A DNA stretch of 64,000 bases, taken from NCBI RefSeq assembly GCF_043195105.1, contig NZ_JBAFWO010000001.1. One strand, given 5' to 3'. The first letter of the stretch is position 1. The number at the start of each line of letters is the position of its first letter. The notes under the pieces were generated by a model. The model had not been told where the DNA came from and searched no databases. It saw only the letters and a list, made by a program, of their open reading frames with translations. Below are positions 52,775 through 63,010 of the stretch, piece after piece. The stretch is from NCEH01 sp002257205. GTDB taxonomy: Bacteria > Pseudomonadota > Alphaproteobacteria > Rhizobiales > Xanthobacteraceae. The position numbers and the translations under genes were made by a program.

Positions 52775-53792
52775 GTCTTTAGTTGGCCATGATCTCACGG
52801 CGAAGCCGCTATCCTACGCCGTCCTCCTCGAGGGGCTGAAGGCGGCAGGTGAAGACACGCGCCTGCGCCTGCTCGCCGTGCTCGGCGAAGCGGAGCTGAC
52901 GGTGTCCGACCTGACGGAGATTCTCGGCCAATCCCAGCCGCGCATTTCGCGCCACCTCAAGCTGCTGGCGGATGCCGGCCTGGTGGAGCGGCATCGCGAA
53001 GCCAGCTGGATGTTTTATCGCCGGGCCGCGGAAGGGCCGGGCGCGGGCCTTGCCGCCATCCTGCTCCAGCTGCTGGACCCGCTGGACGACGTGGCGCGGC
53101 GCGACCTCGAGCGCCTCGCCGAGGTACGGGCCGCCCGCGCCCAGGCGGCGCAGATCTATTTCGCCGCCCATGCCGACCAATGGGATGCCATCCGCAGCCT
53201 TCATGTGCCCGAGACGGCGGTTGAGGCCGCGGTTCGCGAGGCCTTGTCCGGACGGCCCATTGACGCGCTGCTGGATCTCGGCACCGGCACCGGCCGCATG
53301 CTGGAGCTGTTCGCGCCCGAAATCGGCCGTGGCGTGGGTGTCGATCTTTCTCCTGACATGCTGGGCATCGCCCGCGCCCATCTGGAGCAGGCGGGCATCC
53401 GCAATTGCTCGGTCCGCCAGGGCGACATCTACAATCTCGCCATGCCGCGCGAGAGCTTCGATGCCATCATCATCCATCAGGTGCTGCACTTCCTGGACGA
53501 CGCCGGCCGCGCGGTGCGCGAGGCGGCGCGCCTGCTGCGGCCCGGCGGACGCCTGCTGGTGATCGATTTCGCGCCGCACGATCTGGAATTCCTGCGCGAG
53601 GCCCATGCCCACCGCCGGCTCGGCTTCTCCGCCGAGGCGGTGGAGGCCTGGCTCGGCCAGGCCGGTCTCGTGCCGACGATGCATCGCCTGCTCGCCCCCG
53701 AGCGGAGCGGCGGCGATGCGCTGACCGTATCCCTATGGCTCGCCCGCGATCCGCGTGTGGCCGAAGCCCAAGAACAGAGAGAGGTTGCGTGA
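52773..53792 (+). CDS. ArsR-type regulator fused to a SAM-dependent methyltransferase domain
   Basis: A 339-residue protein. Residues about 10-85 are an ArsR winged helix (LKAAGEDTRLRLLAVLGEAE, LTEILGQSQPRISRHLKLLADAGLV). About 140-300 are a class I methyltransferase fold with the SAM loop LLDLGTGTGRMLELF, VGVDLSPDML, VRQGDIYNL and LLRPGGRLLVIDF. Such fusions precede metF/metH in many Hyphomicrobiales; ArsR regulators with a SAM-binding domain have been proposed to control methionine metabolism (SamR-type). I place the start at the ATG 52773, because earlier in-frame starts (TTG 52737, ATG 52743) fall within the promoter and lack ribosome sites. Its TGA overlaps the metF ATG. Confidence 0.82.
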   Translation: MSLVGHDLTAKPLSYAVLLEGLKAAGEDTRLRLLAVLGEAELTVSDLTEILGQSQPRISRHLKLLADAGLVERHREASWMFYRRAAEGPGAGLAAILLQLLDPLDDVARRDLERLAEVRAARAQAAQIYFAAHADQWDAIRSLHVPETAVEAAVREALSGRPIDALLDLGTGTGRMLELFAPEIGRGVGVDLSPDMLGIARAHLEQAGIRNCSVRQGDIYNLAMPRESFDAIIIHQVLHFLDDAGRAVREAARLLRPGGRLLVIDFAPHDLEFLREAHAHRRLGFSAEAVEAWLGQAGLVPTMHRLLAPERSGGDALTVSLWLARDPRVAEAQEQREVA

Positions 53793-54715
53793 TGGCCGGG
53801 CCGATCCGTGCGAGCCGGGAAATTGGCAAGGCGCCGGTGGGCGTCTCGTTTGAATTCTTCCCGCCCAAAAGCGAGGAGATGGAGCGCAACCTTTGGACCA
53901 GCGTCGCCCGCCTCGCGCCGCTCGCGCCGCGCTTCGTTTCCGTGACCTACGGCGCAGGCGGCTCCACGCGCGAGCGCACCCACGCCACCGTCGAGCGGCT
54001 GGTGCGCGAGACCGATCTTGCCCCAGCCGCCCATCTCACCTGCGTCGCCGCAACCCGCGCCGAGATCGACGATGTGGTCCGCGCCTATGCCAAGGCGGGC
54101 GTGAAGCACATTGTCGCCCTGCGCGGCGATCCCACCAGCGGGGTCGGCACGACGTATGAGCCGCACCCGGACGGCTATGCCCATGCCTGCGATCTCGTCG
54201 CGGGCATCCGCAGGCTCGGGGATTTCGAGGTTTCCGTCTCCGCCTATCCGGAAAAGCACCCGGAGAGCCCGAGCATCGATGCCGACATCGATTATCTCAA
54301 GGAGAAGGTGGACAATGGGGCGACCCGCGCCATCACCCAATTCTTCTTCGATAACGATGTCTATTTCCGCTATCTGGACAAGGTGCGCGCGCGCGGCATC
54401 GACATTCCGATCCTGCCGGGCATCCTGCCCGTGACCAATTTCAAGCAGGCCGCGAACTTCGCCGCCCGCACCGGCGCGAGCGTGCCGGACTGGCTCGCCA
54501 AGCGCTTCGAGGGGCTCGACAATGATCCCGAGACGCGCAAGCTGATCGCCGCCGCCGTCGCCGCTGAGCAGGCCACCGACCTGGTGGATCGCGGCGCGGG
54601 CGATATCCATTTCTACACCTTGAACCGCGCCGACCTGGTCTATGCCATCTGCCACCTGCTCGGTCTTCGCGACACGGGCGTGGCCAGCTCGGCGCCACAG
54701 GCCATCGCGGTGTGA
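53792..54715 (+). CDS. metF: 5,10-methylenetetrahydrofolate reductase
   Basis: A 307-residue flavoenzyme that makes 5-methyl-THF for MetH. Motifs: VSFEFFPPKSEEMERNLW (catalytic Glu), FVSVTYGAGGSTRERTH, HIVALRGDP, YPEKHPESP, ATRAITQFFFDNDVYFRYLD and ILPGILPVTNFKQ. The TGATG overlap with the regulator gene shows translational coupling. metH follows after 102 bases. Confidence 0.97.
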   Translation: MAGPIRASREIGKAPVGVSFEFFPPKSEEMERNLWTSVARLAPLAPRFVSVTYGAGGSTRERTHATVERLVRETDLAPAAHLTCVAATRAEIDDVVRAYAKAGVKHIVALRGDPTSGVGTTYEPHPDGYAHACDLVAGIRRLGDFEVSVSAYPEKHPESPSIDADIDYLKEKVDNGATRAITQFFFDNDVYFRYLDKVRARGIDIPILPGILPVTNFKQAANFAARTGASVPDWLAKRFEGLDNDPETRKLIAAAVAAEQATDLVDRGAGDIHFYTLNRADLVYAICHLLGLRDTGVASSAPQAIAV

Positions 54716-54817
54716 TGTTTTGCGTTTAATGCGGGGCGGCGGTGCCGTCCCGAGCGGTCCGGGCCGCTTTCCCGAGCAGACGATTCAAGGCTTCCCAGAC
54801 GGGATCAGTGGTGCACC

Positions 54818-57800
54818 ATGACCGACACCCGAGAAAAGACCACCGCCACCCTCCATGCCGCCGCGCGCGAGCGCATCCTGGTGCTGGACGGGGCCATGGG
54901 CACCATGATCCAGGGCCTGAGGCTGGACGAGGCCGGCTATCGCGGCGCGCGCTTCGCCGACTGGCCGCGGGATGTGAAGGGCAATAACGACCTGCTGAAC
55001 CTGACCCGGCAGGATGACGTGCGCGCCATTCACCTGAAGTATTTCATGGCCGGCGCCGACATCGTCGAGACCAACACGTTTTCCTCCACCACCATCGCCC
55101 AGGCCGATTACGGCATGGAGGAATTCGCCTACGAGCTGAATGTGGAAGGCGCGCGCCTCGCCAAGGAAGCGGCGGCGCAGGCGCAGGCGCAGGACGGGCG
55201 CCCCCGCTTCGTCGCCGGCGCCATCGGCCCCACCAATCGCACCGCCTCCATCTCGCCGGACGTGAACGACCCCGGCTTCCGTGCCACCTCGTTCGACGAA
55301 CTGGCCGTGGCCTATGGCGAGCAGGCGCGCGGCCTGCTGGCCGGCGGCTCCGACCTGCTGCTGATCGAGACCATCTTCGACACGCTGAACGCCAAGGCCG
55401 CGATCTTCGCCATCGAGGGGCTGTTCGACGAACTGGGTTATCGCGTGCCGGTGATGATCTCCGGCACCATCACGGACCTTTCCGGGCGCACCCTTTCCGG
55501 GCAGACGCCGGCGGCCTTCTGGTATTCGCTGCGCCACGCCCAGCCGTTTTCCATCGGCCTCAATTGCGCGCTCGGCGCCAAGGAGATGCGCGGCCATATC
55601 GCCGAGATCGGCAAGGTGGCCGACACCTTGGTGTGCGCCTATCCCAACGCCGGCCTGCCCAACGAATTCGGCATGTATGACGAGAGCCCCGAGGCCATGG
55701 CGGTCCTGGTGGGCGAATTCGCCGCCTCCGGCCTCGTCAATATCGTCGGCGGCTGCTGCGGCACCACGCCGGACCATATCGCCGCGGTGGCGAAGGCGGT
55801 CTCCGTCCATAAGCCGCGCGCCGTGCCCGATCTACCGCCCATGCTGCGCCTGTCGGGCCTCGAACCGTTCGAGCTAACGCCGCAGATCCCGTTCGTGAAC
55901 GTGGGCGAGCGCACCAATGTCACCGGCTCGGCCCGGTTCCGCAAGCTGATCACCAACGGCGATTTCCCCGCCGCGCTCGATGTCGCCCGCGACCAGGTGG
56001 AAAACGGCGCCCAGGTCATCGACATCAACATGGACGAAGGCCTGCTGGACAGCCAGAAGGCCATGGTCACCTTCCTCAACCTCGTCGCCGCCGAGCCGGA
56101 TATCTCCCGCGTGCCGGTGATGGTGGACAGCTCCAAGTGGTCGATCATCGAGGCCGGGCTGAAGTGCATCCAGGGCAAGGGGATCGTGAACTCCATCTCC
56201 ATGAAGGAGGGGGAGGACAGCTTCCGTGCGCAGGCGCGCCTCGTGCGCCGCTATGGCGCCGCCGTGGTGGTGATGGCGTTCGACGAGCAGGGGCAGGCCG
56301 ATACGTTCGAGCGCAAGACCCAGATCTGCGCCCGCGCCTACAAGATCCTCACCGAGGAACTCGGCTTCCCGGCCGAGGACATCATCTTCGATCCCAACAT
56401 CTTCGCGGTCGCCACCGGTATCGAGGAGCACGCGCCCTATGGCGTGTATTTCATCGAGGCCACGCGCTGGATTCGCGAACACTTGCCGCATGCCCATATC
56501 TCGGGCGGCGTGTCCAACCTGTCGTTCTCGTTCCGCGGCAACGAACCGGTGCGCGAGGCGATGCATGCCGTGTTCCTCTACCACGCCATCACGGCGGGCA
56601 TGGACATGGGCATCGTCAATGCCGGCCAGCTCGCGCTGTACGACGAAATCCCGGCCGAGCTGCGCGAAGCGTGCGAGGACGTGGTTCTTAACCGCGATCC
56701 GGAGTCCACCGAGCGCCTGCTGACCCTGGCCGAAGGCTTCAAGGGCGGCGCCGGCAAGGAGAAGAAGGAAGCCGATCTCGCCTGGCGCACCTGGCCGGTG
56801 GACAAGCGCCTCGCCCATGCGCTGATCAACGGCATCACCGAATTCGTCGATGCCGATACCGAGGAGGCGCGCCAACAGGTGGCCCGTCCGCTGCACGTCA
56901 TCGAAGGCCCGCTGATGGCCGGCATGAACGTGGTCGGCGACCTGTTCGGCGCCGGCAAGATGTTCCTGCCCCAGGTGGTGAAGTCCGCCCGCGTGATGAA
57001 GCAGGCGGTGGCCTATCTCATGCCCTTCATGGAGCAGGAGAAGCTGGACAACGGCACCACCGAATCCTCCTCCGCCGGCAAGATCCTGATGGCGACGGTG
57101 AAGGGCGATGTGCACGACATCGGCAAGAACATCGTCGGCGTCGTGTTGCAGTGCAATAATTTCGAGGTCATCGACCTCGGCGTGATGGTGCCCACCGCCA
57201 AGATCCTGGAGACGGCCAAGCGCGAGAATGTGGATGTGATCGGCCTGTCCGGCCTCATCACCCCGTCGCTGGACGAAATGGTGTCGGTTGCCTCCGAGAT
57301 GGAGCGTGAGGGCTTCGTGGTGCCGCTGCTGATCGGCGGCGCCACCACCTCGCGCGTCCATACGGCGGTGAAGATCGCCCCGCAATATGAGCGCGGGCAG
57401 GCGGTCTATGTCACCGACGCGAGCCGCGCGGTCGGCGTGGTGGCGAACCTGCTGAACCCGGAAACCCGCTCCTCCTACATGGCCGACGTGAAGGCGGAAT
57501 ATGTGAAGCTGGCGGACGCCCATGCCCGCGCCGATGCCGCCAAGCAGCGCGTGCCGCTGGCGAAGGCGCGGGACAACGGACTGAAGCTGGATTTCTCGAC
57601 CTATCTGCCGCCAAAGCCCAGCTTCATCGGCACCCGCGTGTTCGAGGACCACGACCTTGCCGATCTGGTGCCGTTCATTGATTGGACGCCGTTCTTCCAA
57701 TCCTGGGAATTGTCCGGCCGCTATCCGGCGATCCTGGAGGATCCCGTCATCGGCGAGCCGGCGCGCAGCCTGTTCAAGGATGCGCAGGCCATGCTGGCCC

Positions 57801-58549
57801 AGATGGTGGAGGAGAAGTGGGTGACGGCGAAGGCGGTGGTGGGCTTCTGGCCCGCCAACAGCATCGGCGACGACATCGTCCTGTTCCGCGACGACACCCG
57901 CAAGACCCCGCTGGCCACCCTGCACACCCTGCGCCAGCAACTGGCCCGGCGCGAGGGACGCTTCAACCTGGCGCTGTCGGATTTCATCGCGCCGCTGGAA
58001 ACCGGCGTGCCGGATTATGTGGGTGGCTTCGCCGTCACCACCGGTTTTGGGGAGGCCGCCCGCTCGGACGCCTTCAAGCACGCCAATGACGATTATTCCG
58101 CGATCCTGGTGAAGGCGCTGGCGGACCGGCTGGCGGAGGCCTTCGCCGAGCGCATGCACCATCTGGTGCGCACCCAGTTCTGGGCTTATGCGCCGGAGGA
58201 GGGGCTCTCCACCGACGACATCATCCTGGAGAAATATCGCGGCATCCGTCCGGCGCCGGGCTATCCGGCCCAGCCCGACCATACGGAGAAGGGGACGCTG
58301 TTCTCGATCCTGGATGCCACCAACAAGATCGGCCTGGAACTGACCGAGAGCTATGCCATGTGGCCCGGCGCGGCGGTCTCGGGCCTCTATTTCTCCCATC
58401 CCGAGAGCGCCTATTTCGGCGTCGGAAGGATCGAGCGCGACCAGGTGGAGGATTATGCCACCCGCAAGGGCTGGAGCGTGGAGGAGGGCGAGCGCTGGCT
58501 CGCGCCGATCCTCAATTACGATCCCACCCGGCGCGAGGCGGCGGAATAA
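54818..58549 (+). CDS. metH: Cobalamin-dependent methionine synthase
   Basis: A full-length 1243-residue enzyme. Homocysteine domain (about 15-340): Zn ligands Cys250 in GLNCALGA and Cys313-Cys314 in GGCCGTTPDH. Folate domain (about 360-640): FVNVGERTNVTGS, INMDEGLLDS, IFDPNIFAVATG. Cobalamin cap and domain (about 660-900): the B12-ligating His766 in DVHDIGKNIVGVV, then GLSGLITPSLDEM and LIGGATTSRVHTAVK. Activation domain (about 920-1240): AEAFAERMHHLVR, YRGIRPAPGYPAQPDH and TESYAMWPGAAVSG. It methylates homocysteine with 5-methyl-THF made by MetF. The ribosome site is weak. No SAM or SAH riboswitch was recognised in the 102-base gap upstream. Confidence 0.98.
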   Translation: MTDTREKTTATLHAAARERILVLDGAMGTMIQGLRLDEAGYRGARFADWPRDVKGNNDLLNLTRQDDVRAIHLKYFMAGADIVETNTFSSTTIAQADYGMEEFAYELNVEGARLAKEAAAQAQAQDGRPRFVAGAIGPTNRTASISPDVNDPGFRATSFDELAVAYGEQARGLLAGGSDLLLIETIFDTLNAKAAIFAIEGLFDELGYRVPVMISGTITDLSGRTLSGQTPAAFWYSLRHAQPFSIGLNCALGAKEMRGHIAEIGKVADTLVCAYPNAGLPNEFGMYDESPEAMAVLVGEFAASGLVNIVGGCCGTTPDHIAAVAKAVSVHKPRAVPDLPPMLRLSGLEPFELTPQIPFVNVGERTNVTGSARFRKLITNGDFPAALDVARDQVENGAQVIDINMDEGLLDSQKAMVTFLNLVAAEPDISRVPVMVDSSKWSIIEAGLKCIQGKGIVNSISMKEGEDSFRAQARLVRRYGAAVVVMAFDEQGQADTFERKTQICARAYKILTEELGFPAEDIIFDPNIFAVATGIEEHAPYGVYFIEATRWIREHLPHAHISGGVSNLSFSFRGNEPVREAMHAVFLYHAITAGMDMGIVNAGQLALYDEIPAELREACEDVVLNRDPESTERLLTLAEGFKGGAGKEKKEADLAWRTWPVDKRLAHALINGITEFVDADTEEARQQVARPLHVIEGPLMAGMNVVGDLFGAGKMFLPQVVKSARVMKQAVAYLMPFMEQEKLDNGTTESSSAGKILMATVKGDVHDIGKNIVGVVLQCNNFEVIDLGVMVPTAKILETAKRENVDVIGLSGLITPSLDEMVSVASEMEREGFVVPLLIGGATTSRVHTAVKIAPQYERGQAVYVTDASRAVGVVANLLNPETRSSYMADVKAEYVKLADAHARADAAKQRVPLAKARDNGLKLDFSTYLPPKPSFIGTRVFEDHDLADLVPFIDWTPFFQSWELSGRYPAILEDPVIGEPARSLFKDAQAMLAQMVEEKWVTAKAVVGFWPANSIGDDIVLFRDDTRKTPLATLHTLRQQLARREGRFNLALSDFIAPLETGVPDYVGGFAVTTGFGEAARSDAFKHANDDYSAILVKALADRLAEAFAERMHHLVRTQFWAYAPEEGLSTDDIILEKYRGIRPAPGYPAQPDHTEKGTLFSILDATNKIGLELTESYAMWPGAAVSGLYFSHPESAYFGVGRIERDQVEDYATRKGWSVEEGERWLAPILNYDPTRREAAE

Positions 58550-58611
58550 GGGCACGGGCCGGAGCGAAGGCGACGACCCAGGCGCGCCTTCAGCCTGCAC
58601 AATCGCGCAAT

Positions 58612-58644
58612 AAAAAAGCCGAGGCATGCAGCCTCGGCTTTTTT
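58612..58644. terminator. Strong bidirectional terminator between metH and guaB
   Basis: A 14-bp perfect stem AAAAAAGCCGAGGC (58612-58625) with its complement (58631-58644) and a 5-base loop. The A-run and T-run make it an intrinsic terminator on both strands. Confidence 0.92.
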
Positions 58645-58698
58645 CGATCCGGAGGTGCGACCGCTGACGGAATGTCCGTCAGCGCACGCGCCGTCCGT

Positions 58699-60222
<1,524 letters not shown>

Positions 60223-60623
60223 GGCCAACTCCTTGATATGAGCGCGGCCGGAGATCCGGCCGGGAAGAAGGAAACGCCGCGGAAAAGCTCGTCCCGGCTG
60301 CGTTATCGAGTTGGCGGTGGCGCATACCATGGCCGGGCGACGATTCAAAGACCCGCCGGCACGCTTCCTCCATGCGTCCGGCGCAGGGGCGCCCTGCGAG
60401 GGACGGCCGATCTCGCTCCGCACCGCCCCAAAGCTTGGGCCGGACTCGAAGCATTTAAGATATATATAGCGATATCAATATCTTATATGGGTGTGCCCCG
60501 ATCAATTCCTGATCGACATTTCGTGGACATGCTCTAATGTCGCCACGCCCTGCGCAAAGGCACGTCCGTGTGAGCGGACGCGCGGTGCGAGACGGGTGGG
60601 GGTGTCGGGCAAGGAATGCGCGC
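60223..60623. other. Divergent guaB/NnrU-like region
   Basis: 400 bases without a gene. An AT-rich core at 60450-60490 contains a perfect inverted repeat TAAGATAT (60456-60463) and ATATCTTA (60478-60485) spaced by 14 bases, with GCGATATC between. It is a likely promoter and operator region. The rest is GC-rich and featureless. Confidence 0.5.
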
Positions 60624-61193
60624 ATGTACATGATGCTGTTCGGGCTCGTCCTGTTGTTGGGCGTCCATGTGCTGATCAGCCTCCGGGGGGTGCGGGCGCA
60701 ACTGATCGCCCGTCTCGGCGAGGGGCAGTACAAGGGCTTCTTCTCGCTCGTGGCGGTCAGCGGCCTGTTGCTGACGGCCTATGGATTCGCCTTGTGGCGG
60801 GCGGCGGGCTCGGCCCCGGTGTGGGATCCGCCGCTGTTCATGCGCCACATCACCATGCTGCTGATGCTGTTCGCCGCCATTGCCGGTGTTGCGGCCTATG
60901 TGCCGAGCCATATCAAGGCGAAGCTCAAGCATCCGCTGCTAGTCGCGGTGAAGATCTGGGCGCTGGCCCATCTGCTGTCCAATGGCGATATCGCCTCCAT
61001 CGTCCTGTTCGGCTCGGTGCTCGCCTGGGCGGTTTATGACCGCATTTCGCTGAAGCGCCGCGGCGATCCGCTGCCGGTGGCGCCGCAGGGCTATCGGGGA
61101 GACATGCTGGCGGTGGCTGGAGGGCTGGTCGCCTATCTCCTGCTGGCCTTCGTCTTCCACCCCTATGTCGTCGGCGTGCCCGTCATGGGCTGA
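60624..61193 (+). CDS. NnrU-family membrane protein
   Basis: A 189-residue protein with about five or six helices. NnrU-type features are FGLVLLLGVHVLISLRGVRAQ, the LGEGQYKGFFSLVAVSGL loop, MRHITMLLMLFAAIAGVAAY, KHPLLVAVKIWALAHLLSNGD and LYD-like AVYDRISLKRR. NnrU is linked to nitric oxide/nitrite metabolism in denitrifiers, but this family is also found without it; the exact role is unclear. The ATG at 60624 follows AAGGA; an upstream in-frame frame is not hydrophobic and was rejected. Confidence 0.85.
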   Translation: MYMMLFGLVLLLGVHVLISLRGVRAQLIARLGEGQYKGFFSLVAVSGLLLTAYGFALWRAAGSAPVWDPPLFMRHITMLLMLFAAIAGVAAYVPSHIKAKLKHPLLVAVKIWALAHLLSNGDIASIVLFGSVLAWAVYDRISLKRRGDPLPVAPQGYRGDMLAVAGGLVAYLLLAFVFHPYVVGVPVMG

Positions 61194-61264
61194 ATTTTCG
61201 GGCGGGCAGCGCGCCGGTTCCCGCCCACCCAGGCTTCAAGCAAAAACATATCGAGGAACGCGTC

Positions 61265-62092
61265 ATGTCCATCCAAGCCGACGCCAAGCGCGTCACCGCG
61301 CCGGAAATCTTCGCGCGCAAGGGCGGGGACCCCATCGTCAGCCTGACCTCCTACCATGCCCATACCGCTCAGCTGCTCGATCGCCATGTGGATGTGATCC
61401 TGGTCGGCGACAGCCTGGGCATGGTGATGCACGGGCTGGAAACCACCGTGCCGGTCACGGTGGAGATGATGATCGTGCACGGGCGCGCGGTGGTGCGCGG
61501 CACGAAGCGGGCGCTGATCGTGGTGGACCTGCCGTTCGGCAGCTATGAGGCAAGTCCCGTGGAGGCCTTCCACACCGCCGCCCGCGTGCTCAAGGAAACC
61601 GGCGCCGGCGCGGTGAAGCTGGAAGGCGGCGTGCGCATGGCCGAGACCGTCCGCTTCCTGGTGGACCGCGGCGTGCCGGTGATGGGCCATGTGGGCCTGA
61701 CGCCGCAGGCCATCAATACGCTCGGCTCGTTCAAGGCGCGCGGCCGCGACGATGCGGAAGCCGCTTCCATCGTCGAGGACGCCCGTGCTGTCGCCGAGGC
61801 CGGCGCCTTCGCCATCGTGCTGGAGGCCATGGCCGAGCCGGTGGCCCGCCGCATCACGCAGGAAATTTCCACCCCCACCATCGGCATCGGAGGCAGCCCG
61901 GCGTGCGATGGCCAGATCCTGGTGCTCGAGGACATGCTCGGCCTCGGCCAGCGGGTGCCGAAGTTCGTGAAGAAATATGCCGAGCTGGGTCCCGCCATCG
62001 AACAGGCGGTGGCCAATTATGCCGACGAGGTGCGTGCACGCACCTTCCCCGGCCCCGAGCACACCTATGCGCCCAAGGTGCAGAAGGCGTGA
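61265..62092 (+). CDS. panB: 3-methyl-2-oxobutanoate hydroxymethyltransferase
   Basis: A 275-residue pantothenate-pathway enzyme that makes ketopantoate. Motifs: LTSYHAHTAQLLDRHVDVIL, VGDSLGMVMHGLETTVPVT (metal site), VVDLPFGSYEASPVEAFHTA, GHVGLTPQAINTLG and IGIGGSPACDGQILVLEDML. Normal length. Its stop overlaps a GTG start of the beta-lactamase gene (GTGA). Confidence 0.97.
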   Translation: MSIQADAKRVTAPEIFARKGGDPIVSLTSYHAHTAQLLDRHVDVILVGDSLGMVMHGLETTVPVTVEMMIVHGRAVVRGTKRALIVVDLPFGSYEASPVEAFHTAARVLKETGAGAVKLEGGVRMAETVRFLVDRGVPVMGHVGLTPQAINTLGSFKARGRDDAEAASIVEDARAVAEAGAFAIVLEAMAEPVARRITQEISTPTIGIGGSPACDGQILVLEDMLGLGQRVPKFVKKYAELGPAIEQAVANYADEVRARTFPGPEHTYAPKVQKA

Positions 62093-63003
62093 GCCGGCCA
62101 GCGGACGGTATCGCAGCCTTCCTCACCGAAAACGCGGCGCGGGGGCTGTTCGGCGTGCGCGAATTCCGCGTGCGCGGGCGGCGCGGGCTGGGCATCCTCG
62201 GACTGTTTCTGATCGCGGCGACGGCGCTCGCCCGTCCCGCCGCGGCGGCGGAGGATTGCCTTCTCGTCACCGAGCTGAAGACCGCCCAGGTGGTGGCCAA
62301 GCAGGGGCTGTGCGCAAGCCGGCATTCGCCCGCTTCCACCTTCAAGATCGCCTTGGCGCTCATGGGCTATGACAGCTTAATCCTGAAAAGCGCGACGGCG
62401 CCGGTGTTCACCACCGAGCCGGGGCTCGCGGAAGGGGAGGGGGCGCAAAAGGAGACCTGGGCCGGCCCGCAGACGCCGCAGAGCTGGATGAAGAATTCCG
62501 TCGTCTGGTACTCGCAGGTCCTGACCCGCACGCTCGGCGCGGAAAAATTCGCCGGCTATGTGAAGGCCTTCGTCTATGGCAACGAGAATCTCTCCGGCGA
62601 TCCGGGGAAGGACAACGGGCTGATCCGCGCCTGGCTGTCCTCCTCGCTCCAGATCTCGCCGCGCGAGCAGGTCGATTTCCTGCGCAAGATGCTGAAGGGC
62701 GAACTTCCCGTCAGCGCCGATGCCGTGGACAAGACCGTCGCCTTGCTGAAAGTGCCGGAGGAGCCGGCGGGCTATTTGCTCTACGGCAAGACCGGCTCCG
62801 GCTTCCTCCAGCTCAATGACGGCACGCTGGATCGCACGCGGCCCTTCGGCTGGTTCGTGGGCTGGGCGGAGAAGGGCGGGCGCACATTCGTGTTCGTGCG
62901 CTTCATGTCGCTCGATTTCGCGGTGGACGAGCCGCTGGGCCTGCGGGCGCGGCGGCAGGCGCTGATGGCGCTGGAGCCTGTGCTTCGGGCGCAGGATCGC
63001 TGA
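62089..63003 (+). CDS. Class D (OXA-type) beta-lactamase family protein
   Basis: A 304-residue protein if it starts at the GTG that overlaps the panB stop; GTG codons at 62156 or 62168 would give a shorter N-terminus. After a long lead, residues about 30-56 form a hydrophobic signal (LGILGLFLIAATALARPAAA). All class D motifs are present: S-T-F-K (Ser83, Lys86, the carbamylated lysine), WMKNSVVWYSQ (SxV), VYGNENLSGD (YGN) and YGKTGSGF (KTG). It should hydrolyse or bind beta-lactams in the periplasm. Coupling to panB suggests a resident chromosomal gene rather than a mobile resistance gene. Its activity spectrum cannot be told. Confidence 0.9.
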   Translation: MSRPADGIAAFLTENAARGLFGVREFRVRGRRGLGILGLFLIAATALARPAAAAEDCLLVTELKTAQVVAKQGLCASRHSPASTFKIALALMGYDSLILKSATAPVFTTEPGLAEGEGAQKETWAGPQTPQSWMKNSVVWYSQVLTRTLGAEKFAGYVKAFVYGNENLSGDPGKDNGLIRAWLSSSLQISPREQVDFLRKMLKGELPVSADAVDKTVALLKVPEEPAGYLLYGKTGSGFLQLNDGTLDRTRPFGWFVGWAEKGGRTFVFVRFMSLDFAVDEPLGLRARRQALMALEPVLRAQDR

Positions 63004-63010
63004 GCCGGCC

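Noticed and set aside
54716..54817. A SAM or SAH riboswitch before metH
   Set aside because: I looked for the conserved SAM-II and SAH cores and found only generic GC stems; a covariance-model scan (Rfam SAM-II, SAH) would settle it.
55874..58627. A 917-codon open frame antisense to metH
   Set aside because: Same artefact of high-GC third positions; metH is unmistakable on the other strand.
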